DNA of 64,000 nucleotides. It comes from Nannobrachium achirus (taxonomy: Eukaryota; Chordata; Actinopteri; Myctophiformes; Myctophidae). The stretch spans positions 7,141,091 to 7,205,090 of the forward strand of contig OY997640.1 of NCBI GenBank assembly GCA_963921795.1, in the 5' to 3' direction. The translations under genes were made by a program, and so were the position numbers. The notes under the pieces were generated by a model. It was not told where the DNA came from. It was given only the letters and a program-made list of their open reading frames with translations, and made no database searches. Shown one piece after another: positions 43,017 to 54,751 of this stretch (the stretch's first letter is position 1; each line of letters begins with the position of its first letter).

Positions 43017-43592
43017 TAGGGGTGTAACGATATAGTAACTGAATCGAAAAATCGATTTGAAATTTGCAATGATTTACTATATCGTTTGCAAAAGCTAAAT
43101 ATCGTACTGTTTTGGCTTTGTATCGTATCATATTCGTTTTAAAATGCAGATAATCGGTATCGAATTGTTTCGCAATGCAAATAATTGATTGTATGGAAAC
43201 AAAGTATTTGTGCCTTGTATTTTGCAATTTTAAGAGGGAAAATGAAAAAAGAGGGGTCTAATTACTTTTCCATTCCATATAGCTACTCTTGGTCTATCGA
43301 TAAATGTGTGTTATCTCTGTGTTCATGTCAAGGTGGGTTTGTCCATATGTGTTGAAATATAACGTCCATGTATTTGCTAGCTAGATAATCACAGCATTTA
43401 CTTCCATAATAATAGATTTTGTACACGTTTTACACATGTAATTTCTTTGCTAAATAGTTACTATATCGATTTTAAATAAATCGAATTGTATCGTATCGCC
43501 ATGAATGAACCAATATCGTCCATGTATCATATCGTCAACCATGTATTGTGATGCGTATCGTATCGCTGTTAAAATGTATCGTTACACCCCTA
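43017..43592. mobile_element. hAT-like MITE (TAGGGGTGTAACGAT termini)
   Basis: Starts TAGGGGTGTAACGATATAG and ends ATCGTTACACCCCTA, with ATCGTAT-rich subterminal sequence. I could not identify an 8-bp duplication, so the superfamily call rests on the termini. Confidence 0.65.
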
Positions 43593-44169
43593 ATAATGCG
43601 CACCCACACTTGCACAGCTCAGTGGATTGCTCCATGGAAACTGACAAAACCCAAAGAGCTCCACTCAACCAGTGGTGGAGTAAAACTATCTACTTGTACT
43701 TACAATGTTGAGGTACTTTTACTTACTGTAAGTTCCAAATCTGAGTCTTCCATCACTGAGCACCAGTGTATGTGTGGAAAGCAGAAGATGACACAGGTGT
43801 TGGTTACATATCAGTGCAGTTCATCCACTGTCTGCAGCATGTCAGCACAACGCTACTTTGTTCTCAGTCTGCCTCTGTCTGAGAACGGCTGTTTCTCCCT
43901 GTCCAACGCACGCACACAATCAGGGGTGTCGCACCAAATTCTGGGCCCTGGGTCCAAGGATTCACTGCGGGCCCCCCATGAATGTTCTTCATAGGGGAGG
44001 GGGTTTAACCCATTTAGACTGGGAACACATTATCACAAAAGATTTGCACACATTTTCACGACCTTTCAAAAAAAAAATATCTGCTATTTTCCAATAGCTC
44101 AAGTATCAAATAATTAAGGCCCCTCCACCTTGGGCTCTATTAACTCAGTCCCACTTCCACAGAGATTGT

Positions 44170-44346
44170 GCATTACATTCACACGCACATATACACAGAT
44201 GGTGGAGGAAACCATGCAAGGCACCAACCTGCTCAGCAACTAGGGGTTCAGAGTCTTGCTCAAGGACTCTTCGACACTAACTCTGGGGGAGCCCGGGATC
44301 GAACTGGGAACCTTCCGGTTGCCAAACTGCCACTCTACCCCTAGTC
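44170..44346 (-). repeat. tRNA-derived SINE-like sequence
   Basis: On the minus strand an A-box-like GGTAGAGTGGC is followed by a B-box-like AGTTCGATCCC and a body reaching ACCATGCAAG-complement sequence. This is the promoter layout of tRNA-derived SINEs. No complete cloverleaf is claimed. Confidence 0.55.
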
Positions 44347-44637
44347 ACTGCCAGGAGCGTGTCGATATTTCGACATAACATTTGTACTGCGTCCCAGTAT
44401 TTCGACGCGGGTGAATGTTAATCTGGTGAAATGCTAACCTGCAGCTAACGCTGTTGAATGTTGACCTCTATGCCTAAACCTAAACCTAACCCTAACCCTA
44501 ACCTCAGTAGCCCTGACGCTGGTGAGTAGCTAACCTGCCGACGCCCGTATAGTCAAAACAATGGGACGTAGAAATAGCGAGATTTCCCCGTCACTGCCGC
44601 CCCCCATTAAAGCTGCAGTCCATGAGATGTTATGTCC

Positions 44638-44712
44638 TTCCCACGGCTGGGATTCAAACGTTGGCCTCCAGTGTGGGAGACATACGTTCCAACCAGTGAA
44701 CTAAAAGACAGA
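44638..44712 (-). pseudogene. tRNA-like pseudogene or SINE head
   Basis: Minus-strand TAGTTCACTGGTTGGAAC (A-box-like) and GTTTGAATCC (B-box-like) lie 30-40 bp apart with a CTCCCACAC anticodon-loop-like stretch. Stem pairing is poor, so it is not called as a functional tRNA. Confidence 0.4.
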
Positions 44713-45047
44713 TCACCCAACTCTGCCAGGGGAAATAGGCCTATTGTATGTTGAGCCCTGTGTTGTTTTTGACAGCAAATTTTGATTTAGTTTTAGTCAT
44801 AGTCTTTTGAATAAAATGTCATTTAGTTGTATTCATAATTACCTTAAAAGTATTAGTTTTAGTCTAATTTTAGTCGACTAAATATACAGTTGATTAAAAT
44901 GTCATTTAGTTGTATTCATAATTACCTTAGAAGTATTAGTTTTAGTCTAATTTTAGTCGACTAAATATACAGTTGATTTAGTCAACTGAAATGCATTTGG
45001 CAGGCCTTGATGGCATCGTAATGACAGATTTTACACTTGGTTGTGTG

Positions 45048-45120
45048 CTGAAAATAACAGATCTACTAGTTCACAACGTGTCGCAGCGTGACGCATTGTG
45101 AGCTTGTAGATCTATTTTCA
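45048..45120. repeat. Palindromic GATCTACA module
   Basis: GCTGAAAATAACAGATCTAC and complement. Inner arms are diverged but still pair. Confidence 0.72.
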
Positions 45121-45224
45121 GCATGCAACTCTTGAGAGCAACCAACATAAAATTCCTCTCTTCTCCACTAGTCCCTCCCTAACATTTTAGTCTAGTTTTT
45201 ATTTTGTTGACGAAATTGTCTATA

Positions 45225-45891
45225 TAGTCGGGGGCCTTAGGGAGATAGAATGGTAATTTTGTGCTAATCAGTCTAAAAGTGACAAATTTTGCACAGATGT
45301 AGCTCAGGGCATGCTCTAATGATTTAACTAGGGTGCCTGAGTCGTCGACTTTCTGGGTCGCCACAGTGGCCAAATCAATTTGGGCTCCCATCGACTTTTT
45401 ATACAGGAGGAAAATACCCAGAAAAGCAGGGATCTAACTAGGGGTTTGTCAAGATGCTGAATCCATTGCAAGCATTTGTTTTGCACAAAAAAAAACATTC
45501 CTTGGGCTACAAATGGCCCCAGAAAATGATGGTTTAGTGATGAAAATTGATGAGTCATCACTTTTCATCAGTTTTGTGGGCGTTTTCTGGGGCCATTTGT
45601 AGCCCAAGGAATGTTTTTTTGTGCAAAACAAATGCTTGCAATGGATTCAGCATCATGACAAACCTCTAGTTAGACCCCTCACATCCTAAATACCCAGAAC
45701 AAAAACTGCTTTTCTGGGTATTTTCCTCCTGTATAGAAAGTCATTTGATTTGGCTGCTGTGGCGACCCCGAAGGTTGCCGACTCGGGCGCCCTAGCTAAA
45801 TCATCAGAGCAAGCCCTGGGCTACATCTGTGCCAAATTTGGCGCTTTTAGACTGATTAGCATACTGATAATCCCTAAGGCCTCCGACTAAT
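45225..45891. repeat. 667-bp inverted repeat (foldback core)
   Basis: Arms of about 310 bp. Near the centre they are almost identical (GGGCTACAAATGGCCCCAGA and complement); farther out they have diverged, with small indels. Confidence 0.85.
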
Positions 45892-46390
45892 ATATTTAGT
45901 CTTATAGTTTTAGTCATCACGGCGTAGTTTTTATTTAGTTTTTGTCAGTGAAAAAAACGCAGTCGACAAAAAAAATTGTTATAGTTTTAGTCGACAAAAT
46001 CAACACTGGTTGAGCCTCAGGCAACACCAATTGTCAATCGGGCCTACATTTCTCAATGGAATTTGCAGGGAGCACAAATACAACCACCGCAGATGTACTA
46101 GTTGTATTGCATTACTCTGCCATTCAAATTGATCAAAAATAACATTCAATTCACTAATAAAGGTCCTGGGTTGCTGCTTAAAGAAACACATTATATAAGG
46201 ACACGTGTATAAAATGTATAGTTATTAGAGCGTTAAGAGAAAATTAATAGAAAAATGAGAATAAACTTTAATAAGACAGATTAAAATATGAGAATAACAT
46301 TTCAGTGCAGCATATAAGTAGTGAATCAGAAACCTCGGTAAAAGACGGCGGAACTTCAGAAACATCTTCAGCTTTGACATAAAAGAACAG

Positions 46391-46446
46391 AGAGCCGTAG
46401 TAGCAGACCTGCTGCTCTTTGTTCCAGATATGTGACGCATTCAGAC
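46391..46446 (+). repeat. Direct repeat flanking the composite hAT region (left)
   Basis: GCAGACCTGCTGCTCTTTGT...CGCATTCAGA here and a closely similar 50-bp stretch at 53838-53893, on the two sides of the composite of old repeat plus large hAT. Confidence 0.7.
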
Positions 46447-46863
46447 AGGTGCGTCACAAGGGGGGAAAAGTGAGACTGAGGGGCCCAAGGTGGAGGGGCC
46501 TTAATTATTTAATGCTTTAACTACTGAAAAATAGCAGATATACAAGCTAATTATTTAATGCTTTAACTACTGAAAAATAGCAGATATACAAGCTCACTGC
46601 GAGCTTGTAGATCTGCTATTTTTTAAAAGCCGTGAAAATGTGCGCAAATCTTTGAATTTATGTATTTTTTAAGCGAACATGTGTAACTCAAATATTGCTT
46701 CTGGAGGGGTCCCTGTAACTAAATGTTTTGAGATGGGGGTCCGCGGCCACATTGAGCACCACTGACATAGAAACATAGTAAAAAAAAAAGAAAAAAAAAA
46801 CCTTAGAAGCAGGGGGGTATCTAATGGGGGGGACGGGGGGGACAAGTCCCCCCCGGGCCGCCG

Positions 46864-46900
46864 CCCCCCCCCCCCCCCCCCCCCCCCAAATTTTTTTTTT

Positions 46901-46931
<31 letters not shown>

Positions 46932-46932
46932 G
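46864..46932. repeat. poly-C / poly-T / poly-G block
   Basis: Three homopolymer runs in series near the left end of the hAT. Assembly or sequencing error is possible. Confidence 0.9.
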
Positions 46933-47106
46933 TGGCAAAAGGGTCCGCGGGGGTCCGCGGGGGTCCGTGGACCCCTGGGGGTTATTATATATCCAAGGGT
47001 TTATGGATAGAAATGAGACCAGTGAGTCCAGAGTTTCAGTTAGAGCACTGTAAAGTGTGTGTGTCTCAAATGCTAGTTCATGCTAGTCAGTGGCTGATTT
47101 ATAACA

Positions 47107-47600
47107 GGGCTAGGGTGGGCTGCAACCCAGGGTGCTGGGCTGCAGCCCAGGGGGGGCTGCGCTAGGGTGGGCTGCAGCCCAGAGTGGGCTGCGCTAGGGT
47201 GGGCTGCGCTAGGGTGGGCTGCAGCCCAGAGTGGGCTGCGCTAGGGTGGGCTGCGCTAGGGTGGGCTGCAGCCCAAGGTGGGCTGCGCTAGGGTGGGCTG
47301 CGCTAGGGTGGGCTGCAGCCCAAGGTGGGCTGCGCTAGGGTGGGCTGCAGCCCAGGGTGGGCTGCGCTAGGGTGGGCTGCAGCCCAGAGTGGGCTGCGCT
47401 AGGGTGGGCTGCAGCCTGCAGCCCAAGGTGGGCTGCGGCCCAAGGTGGGCTGCGGGCCCGCGGCCCAGGGAGGGCTGCAGCCCAGGGTGGGCAGCCCAGG
47501 GAGGGCTGCAGCCCAGGGTGGGCAGCCCAGGGTGGGCTGCAGCCCAGGGTGGGCAGCCCAGGGTGGGCTGCAGCCCAGGGTGGGCTGCCCAGGCTGGGGG
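47107..47600 (+). repeat. GGGCTGCAGCCC minisatellite in hAT 5' region
   Basis: About 16 or more units built from GTGGGCTGCGCTAGG and the palindromic GGGCTGCAGCCCA. Unit lengths alternate between about 15 and 32 bp. It lies between the left terminus and exon 1 of the transposase. Confidence 0.92.
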
Positions 47601-47862
47601 GGGAAGTGGGCCGGTGCAGTGGAGAGAGGGCCGTTGCTGACTGGCAGCAGCCAATCACATTCATTGGGCCATCAGTTGCTCCAGCTCACTCACTCAGTAC
47701 TGACAAGGAAGAGGCCTCCTCTCCCCTCCCCCATACCTGTGTCCCGTGTGTTAATAAATCAGCTATCAGCAGCATTGAACACAGGTGGTTCATCATCACT
47801 CCTTCACTCAAACAAACCAACTGTTGAATGCAGAGAGAATTCTGAGGGTTTTGAGGAGGAAA

Positions 47863-50800
47863 ATGCGGGGGGTAAAAAGAAAGGGGGGTGCTGAGAAGGA
47901 GAGAGAGAGAAAAAAGCAAAAAAGAATAGAAGTTGCTGCAAAATGTAAAAACATTAAGGATATGTTTGGTGCTGCTACTGCTGCTGGGAGCAGCTGCAGC
48001 AGCAGCAGGGCTGCTGCTTCTCTCCCCCAAAATGCTCACGAGACAGGGGGATCATCCACACCCCATCCCCGGCCCCATTCATCAACATGTCTGCCGCTGA
48101 GCAGTGTTGAATCGGTAAGCAAGCTACATGCATTCATTTTAATTATTGTGATTGTTTTTGTCATGTGTACGTATGTATATTCATACTTTGAAGGGCAGCA
48201 CCTGGTATTGTTGCTATTTACTTAAGTAAAAACATCAGGACACAGGGAGGAGATGGCGGGTGTTTTTGTCAGAATTGGTTCTCAACCTTTTCAGGCTGTG
48301 ACCCCATAATCACATATTTAAACTGTTTAGCCTATGACCTATGCATTTCATGTATTATCCTGTGTTATGTTGCTTATGTATGCTTATTGTAAGTCACTCT
48401 GGATTAAGAGCCTCTGCTAAATGCCTAAATTGTCAATTCTAAGCCCACATTGCTGAGTGTTTTGTCTGTCTGTCTGCAGGCAGCATCAGCTTTTCACAGT
48501 GACCAGGGCCAGGCAGACAGTGATGACTGTGAAACAGTTCCACAGGTACTGTAGGCATTATTCAGTCAGTGGTGTAAACTTACAGTAGTAGGACTATATT
48601 CTAATGAAAATACTTCTGTACTTTTTCTCTAAGAATTTCTACACTGATTCTACTTTTACTAAGGGGGGGGGGGAGCTTATTTTGTCTGTTTGCTAAACCC
48701 ACATTGCTGACTGTCTGTCTGTCTGTCTGCCTGCCTGCAGAAACAGTCATCCCGTGAAGCCTCAGACTCGGAGGACGATCACAGTGACCAGGAAGGCTCT
48801 GGACAAGTAGTTGCACAGGTAGGCATTATGCAGCCAGTCAGTGGTATGTTTCAGTGGTCTGCAGTCTCACTCCAATCTTCCACCATAACCTGAAGACCCA
48901 CCTGTTCAGACTCCACCTCAGCCCGTAGAGCTTCCTCAGCACCTGCCCTAGCCTACACTTAGATACTGTAGCATGTTAGGTAGTGATGTTAGTCTCTAGT
49001 AGGGTTACTTATGTTTTAGCCTATGACCTATGCATTTCATGTATTATCCTGTGTTATGTTGCTTATGTATGCTTATTGTAAGTCACTCTGGATAAAGAGC
49101 CTCTGCTAAATGCCTAAATTGTCAATTCTAAGCCCACATTGCTGTTTGGTCTGTCTGTCTATGGCAATACTCTGTATTTTTTCTCTAAGAATTTCTACAC
49201 TGATGCTACTTTTACTAAGGGGGGGGCAGCGTATTTTGTCTGTTTGCTAAACCCACATTGCTGAGTGTCTGTCTGTCTGCCTGCAGGAACAGCCATCCAA
49301 TGAAGCCTCAGAGTCAGAAGACGATCACAGTGACAGTGACATAGTGAACGCTGAAGACTCTGAGAATGACGTGCAAGTAGTTGCACAGGTAGGCATTATG
49401 CAGTCAGTGATATATTTTGATGAAGCATTTCTGTCCTTTTTCTCTAGTAGTGGCAAGAGAATTGCCACACTGACACAACATGACAGGGAGGGGGGAGAAA
49501 GTTATTTTGTGCTGGCTAGGCTTTGGAATGAACTCCCCAGACCCCATTGCACTTAGAACTGCAGACTCACTCTCACTCCAATCTTCCACTTTAACCGTGA
49601 CGCCCCAAAATAATATTTGAACAGGGTACCCCCCAATTCTTTTGACTGCATTCCACGGTTACAAATTGTGAAAACAGCCGATCTGCGTTGAGAGGTGTTG
49701 TGAGCCTGTAGATCTGCTGTTTTCACAACCTGGGGGTCTAGATGACTAACTCCAGTATACAGTATAAGTGAAGTTATACACAACTTCAAATTTCACATCA
49801 TTTTACTGAAGTGCTACTTTTTGTTATTTTTCATTTTAGATGGAGCAGGCGGGGGCCAGTGGCACACCTGAGCCATCTGAATTGACGCTGATGGAGCCTT
49901 ACCAACCAAAAGCACAGTATATATCAGCTCAAAAACTCAGAAACAAAACACTCCAGTTCCAAGAGAAATGGTTTAAGGACTTCCCCTGGCTCCACTACAG
50001 CCCAACCTTGAAGGGGGTCTTGTGTTTTAATTGTTTAAAGACCTTCAAAAGTGAGAAGACGAATCCTATGGCAAAACATGTTGAGCTAGCATTTGTTTCT
50101 GCAGGATTCAGTAATTGGCGAAAAGCAGGGGAAAAGTTTGCTCAACATGAAGCTAGCAGGGGTCATCGGCTTGCTATTGAACAACATCTTCAAGAAGATA
50201 ACCCGATCGCATCTCAACTTTCTACTGCTTTGGCAGCGTCGCAGGAGAAGGCAAGGTCCTGCTTGAGAAAGATCGTGACCTCTCTGCAATTCTTGGCCAG
50301 ACAAGGCCTTGCCTTCAGAGGTCATGAGGCAGATGGAGGGAATTTTGTTGAACTTCTTAGGCTGAGATCACAAGATGACGCTGTGTTTGCTGGTTGGTTT
50401 CAAACACGCAATTACACAAGCCCCCTCATTCAGAATGAGTTGCTGGGCATTTTGGCAAACTCCATCGTCCGAAACATAGCAGATGACATCAGAAAACAAA
50501 CTGACTTGCAGTACTGCCTCATAATAGATGGGACGCAGGACATCACGGGGACTGAACAGGAATCAGTCTGTCTTCGTTATGTTGACCAAGATCTGGTTCC
50601 TCATGAGGAGTTCGTTGGCCTATATGAAGTGGAAAGCACAACAGGAGAAAACCTAGCCAAAATGGCCAAAGATGTGCTGCTTCGTTTGAATTTGCCACTT
50701 GATGGACTTAGAGGACAGACCTACGACGGAGCAGCAAATATGTCGGGAAAGTATGCTGGTGCGCAGGCCTATCTTGCAAAGGAGCAACCACTGGCACTGT

Positions 50801-52077
50801 ACGTCCACTGTGGTCCTCACTGTGTTAATCTGATCACACAAGCAGCCTGTGCAGCTTCTTATGTTGTCCGTGATGCACTGCAGTGGGTCCATGAACTGGG
50901 GCGTCTGTTTGGACTGTCAGGGAAGTTCAAGAACATCTTCAAGTCCATTGCAACATTGGAAACTGAGTCCTTTACTACACTGAAGCCACTGTGTCCTACT
51001 CGATGGACTGTGCGGGTTGCAGCAATTCGTTCGGTTCTCAGTCAGTATGAGGCAGTGTTGCGCAGTTTGGAAGAAATGGCTTCAACTCCTGGCTCTGAAA
51101 GTGCCACCAAGGCAAACGGTCTAAAGGACCGTTTCGAAAAGGGCAACACAGTCCTCGGGCTCCGTCTTGCATTAGAGGTTCTGGAGGAGATGGAATGCCT
51201 CAGCAAATCACTGCAAGAGAGGAGTGGCACAATTGCTGGCATGCAGGCTGCAGTAGACACGGTCAGGAAAAATATGCAACATAAAAGAAGTGAGGGAAAA
51301 TTCCTACTTATGTTTAACAGTGCAACAGAGCTGGTCACCTCATTAAACATCTGTCCAATTGAGATGCCTCGTATCCGCAACCCACCAAAACGCCTGAGTG
51401 GTAACTCTGCAGCACATGTGCCAACATCTTCCACACAGCACTTCAGAGGAGAGTTTTTCAAGGTGCTTGACACAGTAGATGTCCAATTCCAGCAACGATT
51501 TCAGCAAGAGAGCCTTGAAATAATTGAACAGTTGGAGAATGTGTTGTTAAGTGGAGAAAGTAGTGTTGTTGTCGAGCAGTATCCAGAGATCAACAGAGGG
51601 GAGCTAGATGTGCAGTTGGCCGCATTCAAGAGAGACTACACCTACAAATCCAGCACGGAAGCTGCACAGATCCTGAGTGTCATGAAGCCTCGACTCAGAG
51701 CGTATTTTTCGCAGGTAGAAGTTCTTGTGAGGCTGCTGTTGGTAGTTCCAGTGTCTTCTGCAGAAGCTGAGAGGAGCTTCAGTGCACTGCGAAGGCTGAA
51801 AACCTGGCTCCGAAATGCTATGACGCAGAAACGCCTCAACAGTGTGGCAGTTTGTCACATCCACCAGAAAAGGTTGGACCGCTTGGATGTAACAACGCTT
51901 TGCAAGGAATTCGCATCGGCTAATGACAAAAGGAAACGTGTGTTTGGAGGGTTTAACCTCTCACGCCAGCGACACTGCCTAGTTCCTCTAGTGTCTATTC
52001 TGTTTTTTTTCTTTTACTCTTTTTCTTTCTTTTTTGCTGAAAACAGCCAATCAAAATCCTGCATAGTTCTTTTATGA
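47863..52077 (+). CDS. hAT transposase (ZMYM1-like), five exons
   Basis: Exons 47863-48114, 48480-48545, 48741-48818, 49287-49388 and 49840-52077. All have GT/AG borders and phase 0, giving 911 codons. Exon 1 is Lys/Arg-rich (KRKGGAEKERERKKQKR), probably nuclear localisation and DNA contact. Exons 2-4 encode an acidic Ser/Asp linker. Within the exon-5 protein (745 aa): TTF-type zinc finger with C62, C65, H103 and H109; DDE/RNase H-like core with D230 (CLIID) and D296 (TYDGAANMSG); HCGPHC near 323-328; CPTRW at 385-389; C-terminal dimerisation block with E644 (AEAERSFSALRR). The enzyme would cut and reinsert hAT ends with 8-bp duplications. The last 35 residues (Phe-rich) may be read-out past the ancestral stop. 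No internal stop or frameshift is seen. Confidence 0.82.
48895..49125 (+). repeat. LINE-derived 3' tail in hAT intron
   Basis: Ends TTGTAAGTCACTCTGGATAA with CTGCTAAATGCC, the form of a common fish LINE 3' end. A shorter duplicate is at 48330-48435, before exon 2. Both belong to the segment that was duplicated with exons 3 and 4. Confidence 0.55.
49666..49729. repeat. Palindromic GATCTACA module in hAT intron 4
   Basis: TTGTGAAAACAGCCGATCT and diverged complement. Confidence 0.7.
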
Positions 52078-53670
52078 TTCATAGTTTTCAATTTCCTGAC
52101 AGTGTCTACTGCAGCAGTAGTTTTGACCTTCATTTTTCAAATGGCCGCATGAGGTCTTGGAAGTTGGAGTGGCCGAATGAGGTCTTGGAGATTTTACTTC
52201 TAACAGTATTATTGTGGCTGCTATTTCCTCACAATACAGATGCTGGGGTTTAAGTGCAAGTAGAACCTAGCACATTTGAATGTATTTTAATTTATTTTGA
52301 TCAATACTTTTAAGTTTTGCAAATATAATCAAGCAACATTTTGAATTTAGCACTGTAGTTGCACACTGTCAGAGTTACAGACTTGTGTTAAGGGTTCATT
52401 TTGAGAAACACTATTAATCCTTATTTTCATTTATTTTGATATCAATCCTTTAGTTTTGCACTATCAATCAAGCAACATTTTGAATTCAATCACTTGAAAC
52501 ATTTTATATCAATCCAATCAACAGTACATACTGTTTAGAGGGTTTAATTATAACCTAGCAATTTAATTTGATGTCTTGTCAATACTTATTTTACACTTTT
52601 AATGTAGCCAAATGTTGAATACAGGCACTTAAAAAGGTATTTTTATTGTGGTATTGCTATTTTTATTTAAGTAAAATGTTCTTTTTGTTGCCTAGCACCA
52701 TTTAAATACAAGCATTTGACTTGTAAAATCCCTTATTTTTTTATTATTGTACTTGTAACAGTATTGCTATGGCACGCACTGTATTCCTACGCACTGAAGT
52801 GTTACTTGTCTTGATACCAATATTTTACTACTTTGAAAGAAGTAAATATTTGTGTTCACCACACAATTGACTGTACCTTTGTCTTTCTCCATTATATATA
52901 TTCCAAAGTTTCCTGGTTTGTCATAGCAAAACTTATGGAGCGTATGAAAATGAGAATGACTTAACTGAAAAGATTAACTGAAAACTATTTCAAAAAGTTG
53001 CAGGCAAGCTTTAAAATGCCAATTGAGTATAATGTTATAATCTATAAAAGTTGAGCTTTGACTCTGGTGTGTCTAGACATATTTTGGAATTTTGATTTCC
53101 ATAGGGTTTGATAAAGTTTAAATTGGATGTTCATCAGTTCATACCATCATGGCCATGGCCCATATAAAGAAGATGGCGTTATTTGATGCTATTTTCCCAT
53201 TTCACATCTTGCCTGTAGGCAAAACGGGTGATGTAGCGACCCCCTGTGGACATTTCAGTGTCTTTTTTTCCCCCATGGGGAACATTGCTGCCTGCTGGGG
53301 TTATATTGGCCAATCACAGCCTTGTTCAGGGAGGCTCTAGACTCAAAATGCTAGTGCTCTGTGCACACAGGGAATCAGGAAATGGGATTACTCTAGGCTC
53401 CAAGACTGAAGAGTTTGATGATGAAGCCAAGTAAGTTCATGCTAGTAGTGTGTGTCTGATGGTGATCTGATATCTATTGATCTAATAGATTACCTCTAAG
53501 TTGAAGAACCAGCAGTAAATCAACCCAAAATATCCAAAGGCAAAAAATAACCGATTTATAACCGTTTTTGAACATAAAATAACCGATTTTTTTTTGGCCG
53601 CGCGCAATGTGGGCTGGTCAAAATATGTCCCCCCCAACTGTGGAGTGCTGGATACGCCACTGCTTAGAAG

Positions 53671-53893
53671 GATTTGAAATATTCAAAGACTTGCACAAAT
53701 GTTCACGATTTTTCGAAAAATAGAAGATCCACATGCGCCCAGTCTAAATGGGTTAAAACCCCTCCCCCTATGAAGAACATTCATGGGGGCCCCGCAGTGA
53801 GTCCTTGTACCCAGGGCCCAGAATGTGGTGTGACACCCCTGGCTGTAGCAGACCTGCAGCTCTTTGTTCCAGATGATGTGATGCATTCAGATG
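53671..53893 (-). repeat. Right part of the hAT-interrupted old repeat
   Basis: Continues the repeat broken at 46809. It runs through TTCATGGGGGCCCCGCAGTG to a GACACCCCTG end near 53843, then the direct repeat shared with 46391-46446. Confidence 0.65.
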
Positions 53894-54109
53894 GAATGTA
53901 TTGCTCCTCCACGTTTTAATTGTGATTCTAGGGACAGAAAGCAGAGCTGTCCCAGATGACCTGCAGAACTCTGCTAGGTTCATTACGTAGCCGAAAGATC
54001 AGAAACACATCTTGGCCCCGAAACCATTCGGCAACCAGCAGACACCAAAGGAGCTGACCTCGGGTCAGCTGTAGTCTTACTGTTTTCCTTTCAAACTGCT
54101 TCAACGCTA

Positions 54110-54115
<6 letters not shown>

Positions 54116-54152
<37 letters not shown>
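54116..54152. repeat. (GT)n microsatellite
   Basis: GT array with GC variants after 54152. Confidence 0.95.
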
Positions 54153-54159
<7 letters not shown>

Positions 54160-54373
54160 GCGTGCGCGTGCGTGCGTCTTTTTCAAATGGTGCGCAGCTC
54201 ATTTTGGAATACATTTCTCAATACAAGGTCAGTTAAACTGATATCACATCTGACAAGGATTTAGGTTCTCCTGCAAAACTCGCTTTTGTTCTTACTTCAT
54301 AGTGTCAATCACGTTTTAAGTATGTGGCTGTTTTGTTTTACTGCAGACATCTTAGTTCTGGAGGCAACTTGAA

Positions 54374-54751
54374 CCTCTGGTTCTCAACCTTTTCAGGCCA
54401 CGAACTCCAAAAATAATATTTGAACTGACGAATACTAAGAGTTTGTATAACATGGTTCTAGTGTGAAAATAGCAGATCTACATGCTCCCAACGCCTCGCA
54501 GTGAGCATGTAGATTGGCTATTTTCACAATTTCTTTGTTTGTTTATTTGACAATTTGGGCAATGTTTAATTTGTAATTTTAGAGGTATTAAAAAGTCCAT
54601 AAATTGTAACTTTAGAAATGTGTAGGTACCCGGTTTGTTTACTGTTGTGTGAGAAAACAGTGTTGCACATTGAGTTAATCATCTGGGGACCCCCCAAAAT
54701 TATCCGGGGACCCCCCCTGGGGGTCCCGACCCATAGGTTGAGAACCACCGC
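54374..54751. mobile_element. hAT-Charlie-like MITE with palindrome module
   Basis: Ends CTCTGGTTCTCAACC and, inverted, CGGTGGTTCTCAACC. Carries GGGGACCCCCC blocks and the palindrome at 54462-54528. No clear 8-bp duplication, so probably old. Confidence 0.65.
54462..54528. repeat. Palindromic GATCTACA module
   Basis: GTGAAAATAGCAGATCTACA and complement around CTCCCAACGCCTCGCAGTG. Confidence 0.75.

Larger units (their letters stand above)
44757..46009. mobile_element. DNA element with GTCGAC ends and a giant internal foldback
   Basis: Ends CCTGTGTTGTTTTTGAC and, inverted, CCAGTGTTGATTTTGTCGAC, with repeated TTTTAGTCGACTAAATATAC near each end. The core (45225-45891) is a 667-bp inverted repeat. 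The GTTGTTTTTGAC end also occurs at 59355-59450. No ORF. Confidence 0.65.
46810..53662 (+). mobile_element. Autonomous-looking hAT transposon with perfect TSD
   Basis: Flanked by CTTAGAAG at 46802-46809 and 53663-53670. Termini are CAGGGGGGTATCTAATG and, inverted, CAGTGGCGTATCCAGCA. The interrupted host repeat can be read across the junction and matches the uninterrupted paralogue at 3000-3062. The element is 6.85 kb. It contains a homopolymer block (46864-46932), a subterminal minisatellite (47107-47600) and a five-exon transposase gene. Confidence 0.88.

Noticed and set aside
44638..44712. Functional tRNA gene on the minus strand
   Set aside because: A- and B-box-like sequences are present, but acceptor and D stems do not pair well; a pseudogene or SINE head is more likely.
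47088..47094. CAGTGGC at 47088 as the left end of the large hAT
   Set aside because: Its 8-bp flank does not match the right flank, whereas the end at 46810 gives a perfect CTTAGAAG duplication and a readable empty site.
47335..47894. Gly/Ala/Trp-rich repeat proteins in several frames
   Set aside because: They are all readings of the GGGCTGCAGCCC minisatellite in different frames and strands.
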